Assembly (NCBI GenBank): GCA_022410635.1
Contig: JAJVDF010000001.1
Span: forward strand, 15,327,797 to 15,391,796
Direction of reading: 5' to 3'
Length of the DNA: 64,000 nucleotides
DNA from: Tretioscincus oriximinensis
Taxonomy: Eukaryota; Chordata; Lepidosauria; Squamata; Gymnophthalmidae
Below the pieces are notes generated by a model that searched no databases, had not been told where the DNA came from, and saw nothing but the letters and a program-made list of their open reading frames with translations. Position 1 is the first letter of the stretch, and every line of letters starts with the position of its first letter. Position numbers and translations under genes: made by a program. Positions 51,101 through 61,791 of this stretch are shown here, piece by piece.

Positions 51101-54100
51101 TGTGCATGTAGCAGTGACATCAGATAAATATTCCAGATAATTTGGCTCTGCTTAATTTTCCCATTTTGTAAATTAATGGATGCTGACTGTAAATGTGGTA
51201 CTTGGCAGCATCAGCATTTCAGAGCAGGACAAAGATGTTCTAGGATGATGTTCAGGTTTAGTGAGTTTATAGTAAGCGTTGTGTCATATTTTTNAAGGCT
51301 GCAAATAAAAAATAATCATGTAGCAAGGAATGATGAAGTAATTTTTCAAAGATTTTCTAGGGTCTGGTTCCTGAAAATATGAGTAAAAGGTTAGTTACTG
51401 CAAAAAGACGAGGGAGAGTTGGGTTTTATATCTTGCTTTTCTCAACCCGAAGGAAATCAAAGCAGTTTTCATAACCACCTCTTCGCAACATACACCTGAA
51501 GCAGATGGGGCTGTGACTAGTACTTCTCCTTTAGTATTGCCTGATTTGATCTTCTGTTGATCCAAAGAAATATTTTCCAGAACCATGATTCAAAAAACAT
51601 GTAGGGTCATATGCAGCTCATGAGCTGGACACATCTAGCTTGGGTCTACAATCTACTTTTATTGAAATTTAGAAGAACCATTTTTCTAGCTCAAAATCAA
51701 AAGAAGAAAAGGGGAGATAGAAAATAGGGTTCCAGTTTATCCAGCCTGGTGAGGAATTCAGTGCGGCAAACTAGAGGCTGTCCCTATTCTATTTAGTTTG
51801 GGGTTTGGCCTTGACATAACATCAAGTGAAGTGCTGTTGCCATCTTTCAGCCAAATAACCTGTGTTAGAATAAAAGTACCAGCATGCGCTACTATTTAAA
51901 AGCAGAAGAAAATGCGAACAAGCTGGAACACCTTATTTTAGGGGACATCAGAATGATTTTCCCCCATGTTAAGTCTATGTTTCTGCAATATTTTCTCGTT
52001 AAAATCATCTTGGGATTGAGAGAAGCAATTCTCCATTTGCTGGGAGATTAAGTGCTGTGTGCCATCTATGTCTGTTCTTACCCACCAATAGGAGATTGAG
52101 TTCATGTATAAACCAGGCAACGTCAGTGCTGCACCTCCAGTGGTGTTTCCTCACCAGCCTCGTCTCGACTGGCAGATGTGGTTTGCTGCCCTGGGTTCTC
52201 ATTCACACAGTCCCTGGTTTGCCAGCTTTGTCTATCGCCTCCTGCAGGGCAAGGAAGATGGTGAGTGGGCAGAAAAGCCAAGAAGGAAGATGGGAGGGAA
52301 CCAGAACAGGGGGGTTCTCAGTCTTTTACTGGAAGTTTGGGTTTCTGTTTATCTGTGGAAGCTGCCCCTGAGTAGTCTTGAGCCTCTATGTTGCACCTTG
52401 CCAGGTTCATGTGACGGTAAGCCAGGGAAGGAAACTGGACTGCTCCTTACGTGCATCTTGGGTCATTTGGATCAAACTCTGTTTTCCAGTTACCCCTTCT
52501 GGCTTCTGTGTTGGTTTCAGCGGGATGCTTGTTTAAGGNCATCTGGAGAGCCAGTTTGATTGGCTTAGAGCAAGAAGCTGGGATTTTCTGCTGCCTATTT
52601 CAGTCAGGGGAAGCAGACCTTTTTCCTGGCCAGGAAATTGATTGAGTCCAACAGAGATCGGTTAATCCTGGTCAAGGGGGATCCCACACCTGTGGGCATA
52701 AACAGTACTCTGAAGATTTGACAATTAGCAGTGGAAATAGCTTAAAAGTTGGATCTGAAAAGAAACCTTATGGTTTTTGTCTCTAGCTAGACTTAAAAGA
52801 GAAGTGGTGCTGATGTTTAAATTCTGTCAGGAGATGCTTTTTTAAACATAAATGTTTCAGTAAAATGTGCAAGAGCTGTCTGTCTTTTTGCCATAATATG
52901 CTTCCCGTGAGCCTCAATTAGACTTAGATGTGTTGCCAAGTCATGGCAACTCATAGAAGGATATAATTTATCTCTTACCTGAATATCTCTCAGTGGTTCC
53001 AAGCCACCTTGTACATTCCAGAGAAAGCTCTGATGATCCATAGGCACCTGGTTTTATGTTTTAGCAAGCTTTCCGGGGAATGTGAAGAACTGGGTGTGCC
53101 TCTCATAGGCTAAGTCCCTCATATGTTGCTCTAGAAACCCACCAGGTGGTGTCAATTACAAGTGTTGGGATTATCCTGTTTAGAAGCATCATAGGGATCT
53201 TTACATTGCAACATGGCTTTCCTATGGCATTCTGCTTCTTTAAAACTGATGTCCTTGTTTTCTTTTATTCTGCAGTGATCCATCTCATACAGGTCAATGA
53301 CACCAACTATCCTTTCCACTCTAAGCCTCCTGCGTATATCCGAGCTCAGCTCTACAAATACTGGTTCACAGAGGTTGCTGAAGACGGGTGAGTGAGGCTG
53401 TGTGTGTGTGTGTCAGGGAGATGGGTGTGGACTGCCCTGTACAAGAGAGAGGTGAATTTTTTGCAGGTTCTGAAGGAACCTGCTGGCCGGGAGGGGGAGT
53501 CCAGAATCCTGATTGNTCCCAAAAATTAGAGTAAGAATGTTATGTATACTTACATTCTCTGCATATTCTTGCGTCCAGAATCAGCAAGTATCGCCAACAG
53601 TGTCCTAATTAATTGGTTTTGCACATTTATCTGATACCCTGATAAGTCTTGGGGTTGGTTAATATGGACCATGGGACCCCTCCCGAGACTGTGCCTTCTT
53701 ATGTGTATTTTCAGGTCCCTTCCTCAGAAATGGTGGAGACGGCAATGGATTGAGGAGTTTTTTCCCATTGTCTTCCTTGGTGATCCCACCTTGGATGGCA
53801 TTTTAGCTCAGTATGGGTTGAAGGTAGGTATCATCATCAATAAAATATGGGAGAACCCAGAAGAAGGCAGNGGGCAGCATATGAAGCAGCTGGGTTGGAA
53901 GGCAGAACAAGGTATTGCCTTAAGTCCATTTGCATGGAATCTCCAATTAGAAAAGTGGGTTTTGCTCTCTGGTTTTCTTATGTCTCTGACACAGCTACCT
54001 CTTAACTTCTGCAAAATCTGTTGGGGGTGTCACATTAGTAAGCAGTATGAGCTTTTCTAGACTACAAAACNTCTTCAGAGTTCCTCAGTTCCTTCTTTCC

Positions 54101-54464
54101 TTCCTAGGATAAAACGCCTCCAAAGCGTCCTTTGGGAACCACGGTTTCTACCATTCTACGACAAGTGCGCAGCTACCTCCACCCATACTCTGGGCCAGCC
54201 ATTATATGGTCTTTGTACCTTACCACAGCTGCCATCTGCCTGTTGAGGGCAGTGGGGAGCTGGTGGCTTCAGGACACTGCCCCAAGTAGTGGGAAACACA
54301 AGAACCCTAAGCGGGCTGATCCTGCAGCAGACATTGGTGCAGGGGGGGACCAGTCCAGCAGTGAGAAAAATGGGCAGGTGCGAAAGAAGGAGGCAGCTGA
54401 AAAGGCCAAGAGTGCGGCAGAGACTCCCTCTGATGGACTTCGGAGCACCAAGAGGAAGAAATAG
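39140..54464 (+). CDS. LMF2: LMF2, lipase maturation factor 2
   Basis: Multi-pass ER membrane protein of the lipase-maturation-factor family, paralogue of LMF1, which helps dimeric lipases fold. Fourteen coding exons: 39140-39239, 43463-43716, 44660-44688, 44980-45176, 46058-46236, 46957-47095, 48526-48660, 49847-49952, 50145-50241, 50529-50711, 52092-52260, 53276-53387, 53715-53823 and 54108-54464. All junctions are in phase, giving about 721 residues (human 707). Landmarks: first membrane segment in exon 1; [11 protein letters not shown] and [20 protein letters not shown] in exon 4; [14 protein letters not shown] motif in exon 6; [20 protein letters not shown] in exon 10; [11 protein letters not shown] in exon 11; KYWF and WWRRQW before a Lys/Ser-rich tail ending KRKK. 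ATG context is GCGCCATGG. Intron 1 is 4.2 kb. Confidence 0.97.
39900..42060. other. LMF2 intron 1, body
   Basis: The CpG island fades by about 39850. After that the intron is ordinary sequence. A plus-strand frame of about 128 codons at 41676-42059 has no recognisable domain and may be a degraded mobile-element fragment. Confidence 0.35.
42075..42440 (+). repeat. CR1-lineage LINE 3' end with octamer tail
   Basis: Well-preserved plus-sense copy: ACCCAGAGGGTCATCGGCC, GGACTAGACAGGTTTATGG, GCCCAGGTGCATCTGGTGG, GGACTTGATGGGCTGTGG and terminal repeats of TTATGTTC. It is the best copy in the window for defining the family end. Confidence 0.85.
42750..43150 (+). other. Possible solo-LTR-like segment
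   Basis: Contains TATAAGAG, a late AGTAAA, and GTAACCGGGTTGGGTCACCA, an arrangement reminiscent of LTR U3-R-U5. No paired LTR, target duplication or primer site could be confirmed by eye. Confidence 0.2.
47288..47395. repeat. MITE-like palindromic repeat, half copy
   Basis: TTCGCACTGGACCTTATTCT, GGAATATATCTCAGAATAGG and CATCTGCATGCTACTGCAGA match the left arm of 57606-57779. It lies in an LMF2 intron. Confidence 0.55.
47429..47715 (+). repeat. tRNA-derived SINE, copy 3
   Basis: Plus-sense: AATGGCTCAGTAGCTAAGG (A-box) and GATTGGGTTTCAGTC (B-box), then the body and TATAAAAACCTAGTTCTTC tail. It lies in an LMF2 intron. Confidence 0.8.
48978..49390 (-). repeat. CR1 LINE 3' UTR, second subfamily
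   Basis: Minus-sense copy starting CATAGAACCATAGTATTG and AAAGGGACCTCCAGAATC, the reverse of the chicken-CR1-type ending with TATGGTTC octamers. The UTR body continues to TTTGAACTTTTTTTAATG. Confidence 0.75.
50885..50965 (+). repeat. Short CR1-lineage 3' end
   Basis: GTGAGACAGAATGCTGGACA, GGTTGTGGCCTTATCTAGC and CTTCTCTTGTATTC. Confidence 0.6.
51408..51475 (-). repeat. tRNA-SINE tail fragment
   Basis: GGGTTTTATATCTTGCTTTT and CAACCCGAAGGAAATCAAAG are a diverged minus-sense copy of the SINE 3' region. Confidence 0.5.
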
Positions 54465-55428
54465 CAGGCTCCATAGGAAGGTACCCTGCTGCATCCAGAC
54501 CATCGGCTCTTTCGGACGCTGACTGATGATTCCCTCGGATTTGGCTTCAGTCACTACCACGCTTCAAGGAGTTGATACCACACCTACGTCTCCATGAACG
54601 GCAGTCACCCATCGTGACTCAAACTATTGGTTGGAGTGGGAAATCTTTGATCTTCCTCTTTTTCATGGACTTTCTGTGATTCCCTTTTATTGTAAACTCC
54701 ACTTTCATGTGCAGAGGTTTGGGGGCTCTAGAAATTAGGGCAGATTGTTGCTCCTGCCCTCCCTTGAACCTTCAACTTGGGGAGCAGCATGTAAGCTCCT
54801 CTTCTCTCCCCCCACCCATTCCCCTGGATCAAGAGTCATCCTTTCCTGGACGAAAATTCTGGTTCTTCCAAGTTTCCCTCTCACATCCTCTTGAGTTGCC
54901 TGGGGAGTCTCGGTTACTTCTGCTCTGGCCACTCAGCTTGTAGGCCTTGTAATTTCCATTTATGTAAAACCTGAATTCCTCCTCGCCACCCTGTTTCAGG
55001 GCATCTGGTCTTGCCCTTTTTATTTTGNTTCTCCATGCAAGACAGCCTTTTACCCATGCTAGTTGCCACTGAGCTGCTGAAAGCTGCATAGGCCACATAA
55101 TTCTGTTTTGACTTAATGGGGGGCGTCGTATGAAAGACATGCCTGCCTTGCCCAATTTTCTGCAAGGCTGGGGTTGGCATTGTGGATGCCAAGGGGGACA
55201 GTGTGCTTAAAGCACATTCCAGTCTCCATCCCCATGCCAAGCTCCCTTCCCATGGTGCCTTTCCCTTGCCATGTTGTCTGTACCTACCTTGGGAATGGGA
55301 GGGCTCAGCACTATCCACGTGGCCTGTTGGGTAAGGAGACATTGGTTGAGCTGTTGGCTCTGCCACAAGTCACTGGTTCGCAGAGTTACATTTCATATAC
55401 CCAAAACCAGAGTGATTAATAGTTTTCT

Positions 55429-55434
55429 AAATAA
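55429..55434 (+). terminator. LMF2 polyadenylation signal
   Basis: AATAAA about 965 bases after the LMF2 stop codon. The sequence between is GC-moderate, unique-looking 3' UTR, and repeats begin only beyond 56000. Confidence 0.6.
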
Positions 55435-56096
55435 AGTCTTTACATTCCAACCATGGACGTGTGAGTGTGGGATGGGGATAAGGGACTTTCTCTGCTCAGG
55501 GTTTGCAGCATTGGTTTGCTGGGATGCTACGGTTACCCCATGTTTGTTACTGTCTCTGGACCTCGTTTAGTGGCCGCCTGCTTACTGCTGTGGGAGAGAA
55601 GGTTAGGAGGAAACGTTCCAGGATGCTGCAAAAGCATAAGTAACACCACTAAGTCAGTCCTCCAACCAAGCAACATCCTCCCATTGCCTACTGGCAGCAG
55701 AGGACACTTAATTTATGTCCAGAGAACTGCTGTTGGAGCTGCCAGGCTTCCTTTGCCTACATTGTAAAATGAGCTGGCTGATCTTCAACCAGAGATGAGG
55801 CAAGGCTGGAATACAGTCTGCTTTTCATTTTAGATAGCAGTGCAATGCTGTGTTTTCATTTGAAGAAAAATTACCTTCCCTGGGGTGAGCAATGGCCACC
55901 AGGGTGCTGAATTGGTAAACAGACTTTCCTATCATGTTCACAGTCATGGTCCCCTAGTTATGAGCATGCAAACTCACCTTTCTTGGAAATCATCTTACTC
56001 CCTTGTAAAGCTGCCTGAAAAAGTACATTCCAGGAAGCAACTGAAAACCGAAATCATTCATTAGACTGCGGTTAAACAAGTCTTCCTGCTTCCTCT

Positions 56097-56290
56097 GCGT
56101 GGATAGCTCAGTTGCTTAGGAGATGGTCTCTCAGCTGGGAGATCGTGTTTCGAAGCCTGTAAGCTCTAGCCAACCCAGCTATTCGAAAGCAAGTAGATAA
56201 ATGGGAAGATAGAATGGAAGCCTTCTGGCAAAATATATCTTTGTAAGCCGCTTTGAGTCCCTTTGAAAAGTGAGAAAAGTGGGGTATAAG
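56097..56290 (+). repeat. tRNA-derived SINE, copy 4 (internally shortened)
   Basis: GGATAGCTCAGTTGCTTAGG and GATCGTGTTTCGAAGCC are the A- and B-boxes. The tail is GTAAGCCGCTTTGAGTCCC and GGGGTATAAG. About 90 bases of the body are missing compared with 47429-47715. Confidence 0.8.
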
Positions 56291-56354
56291 ATTCCCAGTG
56301 AGGCAGCATCAACTCAAAGAGAAATCCATAGCCAACATTTAACTAGTTATTTTA

Positions 56355-56560
56355 ATTGCATAAAGAGAGCTTTGTTGGATCAGATCACAGCACATTAGTC
56401 CAGCATCCTGTCTCACACAGTGGCCCACAAATTGTGTTTGCAGAAAACAGGCAAAATCTTCACCTGCCCTCAACCCCTGCAACTGACCTTTGGGAGCCTT
56501 TTGCCTCAGACATGGATCTAGACACCGGAAACAGCACTTGTCGCTCCTTTCACATGACAG
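56355..56560 (-). repeat. CR1-lineage LINE 3' fragment
   Basis: TTGTTGGATCAGATCACAGC, AGTCCAGCATCCTGTCTCAC and CTTCACCTGCCCTCAACCCC are the minus-sense family sequence. Confidence 0.65.
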
Positions 56561-56984
56561 ATATCTTTGCTTGCCTTGTTCTTTGTCCTTGTTAAAAGGG
56601 TTTGACTGCTCCCTATAATATCGCCCTCTCCTCTCGCTTCATTTACCTTGAACCAATGGGTTATCTAGTATTGCAGTCTGGTAACATAGTATAAAACATT
56701 TGTATATGAAAGTCAACAGGCAGGGCAGCCTGAGCCTAGTAATTTGCCCTCCCCTTAGTGTATGCATTTGCCTCCCTCCAAAACAATATTCCAAGGCTTT
56801 CAGAGCTCACAGCCCAGGACTCTGTCATCCATGAATTTGTCCAGACCCTTTCCCCAGCCGTTCATGTTGAGGCCCAAACTTCCACCTTGTCCAAGGATTG
56901 AGGAGGAGCTGCAAACTCGCTTCCCTTGTTTGTAGAGGTGGGTACAAAAGAGAAAGCTGGGATAAAACACTCCAGCTAGGGTTG

Positions 56985-57372
56985 CCATCAAAAACTGGAA
57001 CATAGATTTTAGGAGTAGTTGGACTGTACACTAAAGTTGCAGCTCTCTGTACTGTTTTTATTTTTTTTCAATGGCAACTCTGATAGTTGTGTACACAAAT
57101 ACTCAGCTCTGTTCTCACACAAGGATGGACTTAGAAATAATGTGAAACTGGAAGGGACTACTGAATACAGATTCAATATTAGAAAAAGTCTCCTGAAAGT
57201 AAGTGTGATGAACCAGTGGTTCATAGTGCCACAGAAGGTGATGTGTTCTCCTTTGATGGAAATCTTCAAACAGGTTCAACTGTCTATCTGGAGTGGTTTT
57301 GAACCCTGCACCGAGGATGGAATTGAACCCAGTGACTTGGACATCCCTTGTCACACTATTGATTCTATGTCA
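56985..57372 (+). repeat. CR1 LINE 3' UTR
   Basis: TAGAAAAAGTCTCCTGAAAG, GAACCAGTGGTTCATAGTGC and TGATGGAAATCTTCAAACAG, ending in TGATTCTATG. This explains the 157-codon open frame at 57019-57492, which is not a gene. Confidence 0.7.
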
Positions 57373-57605
57373 TTTGAAAGCGTTAACTTAGTGTTAAAAT
57401 NAACTGTTACTCTGAGGAAGCTATTGAAAAAGTACAGAGGAGATAGAAATCTAAAAATATGCGTATTCATCAACATGAAGACATTTTACTGATGTCTTTT
57501 ATTCTCTGTTTTTCATTATTAATTTTTACTCAATTGACAAGTTCTTAAATTATGAAAAAAATATGAAAGACAATCTAAAGTCAGAAGAAGATACTATGTA
57601 TTGCT

Positions 57606-57779
57606 TTAGGCTCTTACTGCACTAGGTTTTACTTCGGGATATATTTTAGAATAGGACCTTTCATCTGCATGCCGCTATAGGCCATGGCAGGTCTTATTAT
57701 CTGTAGGCAGTCTGTGTGAATGGTAGACCCTTATTCTAAGGTATCTCCCAAAATAAAACAGTGCCGAAAAGCCCTTAGT
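57606..57779. repeat. MITE-like palindromic repeat, full two-armed copy
   Basis: The left arm about 57606-57655 (CTGCACTAGGTTTTA, GGGATATATTTTAGAATAGG) and right arm about 57722-57779 (CTTATTCTAAGGTATC, AAAACAGTGCCGAAAAGCCC) are imperfect inverted repeats around a 65-base core with GCTATAGGCCATGGCAGGTC. No coding capacity. I could not match it to a named family. Confidence 0.6.
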
Positions 57780-57782
57780 TTT

Positions 57783-58890
57783 AACACAAATCAAGGTAAG
57801 GCATATTTAATACAAAATGGAAAGGAGGGAGAGACAGTAGGTCTTTATGCAACAGTTCATTAAATTCAGTCCACTAACTTAATGTTTATTAATTGGAGAC
57901 TGTATTGGCTTTGTATCTTCTNCTGCAACCTGCTTCCCTGGCCAAATTCTGTTGTAACTGCTGAATCTTTCTTTGCTTTCATATGCTATAAACTAATGGA
58001 CTTTCAAAAGTTGATTTTTTTTTGCAGCCTCTATTCTTCCCACATGGTTTTTTTTTAAAAGAACCATATCTATTTTCTGTTAGTGCTTTTTATAAAAATC
58101 TGCCAATTGAACTCAGTAATTTTGTGTTGGGGTAAGAAAAACAATTTCACTTTATTCCTCATTTTAACAACATGGTAGAATTCAAAGAAGTAGCTATGTG
58201 AGTCTGGATACAGTTAAAAGTAAATTTCTAACAAACGAGTCGGTAGAAAAGAAAAGGTAGACTTCACATCATTGTCTTTATAGATTGAAATAAAAAGGTA
58301 GTTATAACTAAATAATAAAGAAAATATTGGTAGGAACAATTGTTGATGAAAGTGATTGAAGAATTACATACAATTATTAGAACTTCAGCCAGAGATTAAG
58401 TTAGAATTTATTACTAGGTTAGTTTGGTAAATTATCTATAAAGAATTAAAAATATATATATTTAAGATTTTTTAAATCTTTATGTAACCAATGAGAAGAA
58501 GTGATAGCAAGGTTTAAAGTTTAAAGAAAGTTTTATTTTCTGAGGTTTTCCTCCCTTTTTTTCTTTGTTTCCATTTTTTATTATCCCTTTAAGAACCTAG
58601 GATCCAGGCAAACATGCTTTTAAACCATCTTCAGTTCTGAAGAACTGGACTGAAAGCCATAAAAATGGTTTTGAACTAGACTAAAATCCTGAAAAAAAGA
58701 TCCCCCCCCCCCCCCGATTTTGCCAGCTTCATGACTAAAGATAGTTTAAAAGACCGCATCCGATGTAGTGACAGATGAGGGGAAGAAGACACAAAGAATT
58801 AAGACATGTTACATATGAAAAACTTGTTGAGGTGTGAGGTTAAGGAATGGAAGAAGAAACAAGTATAATTATATAAATTTATATTTTTAT
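57783..58890. other. AT-rich LMF2-MIOX spacer
   Basis: No gene recognised. There is a 14-C homopolymer at 58702-58715, where assembly error is likely. Confidence 0.45.
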
Positions 58891-58937
58891 ATTTATTTAA
58901 GAAATTAAAATATGGAGGAAAAAAGCTAGATAGCACA

Positions 58938-59052
58938 ATTTTTCATAGACAAATCTACTCATGAAACCAGCAGCTGAAGTAGTAGATTTGTGCACAGAAG
59001 TTCATGCTGCCTACCTTTTTTTTGTTCTCTAAGATGCTACAAGACTATACTA
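58938..59052. repeat. Degraded Penelope-type fold-back fragment
   Basis: TTTCATAGACAAATCTACT and AGTAGATTTGTGCACAGAA pair with each other, and CTCTAAGATGCTACAAGACT resembles the GTTAGTCTC...GTGCTACAAG arm of 62880-63045. The hammerhead-like core is decayed (CTGAAGT). It overlaps the presumed MIOX 3' UTR. Confidence 0.4.
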
Positions 59053-59231
59053 GAAATGTTAACATGTGATTTTGCATCTGAGTGATGCCCTCAATTGCTT
59101 TAGTGCCGTAGATTTAGTCCCTGTAGCAGACTGACATGTTTTGTTAACTCTGCTCCCTCTGAATGATCCATGAAAAAATGACCTGCAGATGGAAAATGAC
59201 CAAAGGGCAGTGGGTGGTTCCATTGAGTGTA

Positions 59232-59843
59232 TCACCACCACAGCTGACCTGGGCAGTACTTGTCTATAAGGCTCTGGTAGTAAGGCTTCAGCTCCTCTGG
59301 ATTGGGCAGGTCTTCACATTTGGTGTAGAGGTCAAATTTGCTGTAGGGAAAGAAATGTGGAGTTTTCATGTGATGGCACTCATAGAATTCCTAATTTTAA
59401 AAATGCACTTTAGAACTCAGTGTTTTTACAGGTGAACTTTGTAAGCATATGAAAGGCAAGACAATGTGTGGTAGCTTCGTTACCAAGGGCGGACATAATT
59501 GAAGAAGGACTACACTATAGGACCCAACTCTGATTCTGGAGGTCTCATCTGCCTGTGACATTTTCCACATGGATAAATTTATGAGGGGAGCTTAAAGTCT
59601 TGTCCAAGAAGCTCCCTGATCTTCTGTGTGTTTGCTTTATGAAAGAAAACTTTAACTATCTTTTCACCTTTGAGAGATGGTATTTAAAATGTAAAAACAA
59701 TCCTTCATTGCAAAGCTTGGGAGAACCTACTTGAACTCCTTGACCCAGCATATCATCCGAAGATCCTCTTCATTGCACAGGTGCATGTAATCCCCTCCTG
59801 TGTGCCATGGATAGAAAGAGTGGAATCGGATCATGTAGAAAGC
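59232..59843 (-). CDS. MIOX: MIOX, myo-inositol oxygenase, last two coding exons (partial)
   Basis: Cytosolic non-heme di-iron enzyme that cleaves myo-inositol to D-glucuronate. Exons 59843-59731 (37 codons plus 2 nt) and 59340-59232 (to the stop) join in phase to give the C-terminal 73 residues. AFYMIRFHSFYPWHTGGDY, WVKEFN|KFDLYTK and LIDKYCPG match the family closely. The iron-ligand positions known in human as His220 (RFHSFYPWH) and Asp253 (KFDLYTK) are both present, so this end looks functional. The final residues GQLWW differ from human GILSW. Upstream exons are not found in 59844-64000 and must lie beyond the window. It is convergent with LMF2, as in human. Confidence 0.95.
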
Positions 59844-59935
59844 CTGAGAAGATATAAAATGGCACCATGATGGCCTGCTTAACTAAGTAGTTTTTCCTCC
59901 AATATGAATTAGGACAGTTGTATTTATTAAAAAAT

Positions 59936-60095
59936 CACTGCAGCACCACTAGGAGGCTCTGTCAACCAAGTTCAGCTCCTGAAAGCAGCAGTAATTTTTA
60001 AAAATAATTAAAAATAATTTTTGATTGTTTAAATCCATGGCAGCACCACTAGGATGCTTGCAATGAGGGTCAGCTCCTGAAGGCACTCTCTTGGC
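59936..60095. repeat. Direct duplication of about 50 bases
   Basis: GCAGCACCACTAGGAGGCTC at 59941 and GCAGCACCACTAGGATGCTT at 60042, each followed by a TCAGCTCCTGAA block about 25 bases later. Confidence 0.7.
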
Positions 60096-60471
60096 AGTAA
60101 AGAAGTGAGTATGTGAGAGAAAAATTGTTTGCACAGGACGTCAGACATGTAAAATATGGAATTGACTAGGAGTAGCACGTGTATATCCTGTTGGTCATGA
60201 GGATTGTGAAATAGAGTGTATTAAAAATCAGTAAACTACTAATATGGTTAACTATCCTAGAATGCTGGCCTGGGTTTTTGCCAGTATGTTATACTTCCAG
60301 AAGCAAAAAGCAAAACAATTCCTATACCCAACAGGGAGAAATACTGTATACCACAACAAACACAGAAAAACCCTATGGTATCCCAAACCAAATATACACA
60401 AAAACAATAGTTGAACAACTGAATATGATATAAAGATATGTTTCAAACAATAATCGATAAACCACTATGTA

Positions 60472-61419
60472 CGAGGTGTGTTCAAAAAGTATCGAACCTT
60501 TGGTCGGCATTTATATATTTATTGATTTGGAGGTCCGAAACTTTAATCCCCTTCAAAGTAGTCTCCTTGGTGATGCACACACTTCTCCCAGCGCTTCTGC
60601 CATTTTTGGAAACACGCCTGGAANGCAGTTCTTGGAAAGTTGTTCAGCCGGTCTGTCGCATTCCGCATGATGTCTTCTCTTGATTCAAATCGGGTCCCTT
60701 TCAGCGTCATTTTCAGCTTGGGAAATAGCCAAAAGTCACATGGAGCCATGTCAGGTGAGTATGGGGCCTGATGAACCACAGGAATGTTGTGTTTGGCTAA
60801 GAAAGCCTGAATTACATGCGCTGAATGGGCGGGTGCGGTGTCGTGATGGAGCTGCCAAGATTTTGCTGCCCACAGGTCCGGTCGTTTGCGTCGCACAGCA
60901 TCACGAAGGCGGCGAAGGACCTCCTGGTAATACTCCTTTGTGATGGTTTGGCCTTGTGGTGCATACTCATGATGCACCACACCACGGGAATCNAAGAAAA
61001 CGGTCAACATGACTTGTGGAGGGTCTGCCTGAACGTGGTTCGCTGTCCACTGATGTGCGGCCATTTTTGAAGCGGTTGTACCACTCCTTTATCCATGAGG
61101 TGCTCATGGCATCGTCCCCGAAAGCTTGTTCAATCTTGCGAATGGTTTCCACTTGAGTATCGCCAAGATTGTAGCAAAATTTGATGCAATATTGCTGCTC
61201 AAGTTTCTCTGTCATTTTACAGAAACTGAAATCCGACGGCCGCTCTCTACATGTCTTCACACATTGGCCAACTGGCAGCAACTGACNTGATCTGCGGGCG
61301 GGAAAAAATTCACTGCTGCGCATGAATGTCCCCTCCACATCTCCATCAAAGGGAATCTCCCGCGCTTCATTGGTTTACGCGGGAAAATTTANGGTTCGAT
61401 ACTTTTTGAACACACCTCG
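60472..61419 (-). mobile_element. Internally deleted mariner element
   Basis: Perfect-looking terminal inverted repeats of about 28 bp (CGAGGTGTGTTCAAAAAGTA at the left, its complement at the right) flanked by TA target duplications at 60470-60471 and 61420-61421. The length of 948 is short of the roughly 1.3 kb of complete relatives. The transposase is on the minus strand. Confidence 0.93.
60543..61215 (-). pseudogene. Mariner transposase, deleted and frameshifted
   Basis: The N-terminal part from the Met at 61215 has the helix-turn-helix region (GDTQVETIRKIEQAFGDDAM, WYNRFKNGR, SGRPSTS). It joins at about 61009-61016, in another frame, the C-terminal part (VFXDSRGVVHHEYAPQGQT, HHDTAPAHS, YSPDMAPCDFWLFPKLK). 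The second and third catalytic Asp are present. The first (GDETW motif) and the segment around it are missing, so it cannot encode active enzyme. Confidence 0.9.
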
Positions 61420-61503
61420 TATAGTATAAAAAATTACAGCTGCCCAATATAAGTCCTGATAAAAATGAATAAAAGTCCAAAAGGATCAAATATAATAAAA
61501 AGT

Positions 61504-61791
61504 CCTAGACGTCATGCAATGTAGTAGGTCAGGACGAAATTCAGTGTACCATACATAGATTCAAATTGCGTACATATTCTAGAAAGATCCACACAGTTGT
61601 ACTTCAACTGACAATACAAGGCTCCAAAAAGATTCACTCTAGAATATGTACGCAATTTGAATCTATGTATGGTACACTGAATAGGCCACTGAAGACCATA
61701 CCGGTCGAAACGCGTCTGGCTGTCAAGCTGTTTATTACTGAAGTACCATCTCACGTTTCGTCCTGACCTACTACATTGCATGATGTCTAGG
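61504..61791 (+). repeat. Nested hairpin: 36-bp outer and 43-bp inner inverted repeats
   Basis: The outer arms 61504-61539 and 61756-61791 pair with one mismatch. The inner arms 61540-61582 and 61639-61681 pair perfectly (TTCAGTGTACCATACATAGA start). The hammerhead-like core lies between the inner hairpin and the right outer arm. Confidence 0.9.
61689..61716 (+). ncRNA. Hammerhead-ribozyme-like motif
   Basis: CTGAAGA (61689-61695), short stem II (ACC/GGT around ATACC), GAAA (61707-61710), a minimal stem III ACGCGT and C at 61716 as the cleavage-site base. A15.1 and U16.1 fit the consensus. This is the compact form reported for Penelope-like elements. The fold was judged by eye. Confidence 0.55.

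Noticed and set aside
57019..57492. 157-codon plus-strand open frame after LMF2
   Set aside because: The DNA matches a CR1 LINE 3' UTR ending in TGATTCTATG, so it is noncoding repeat.
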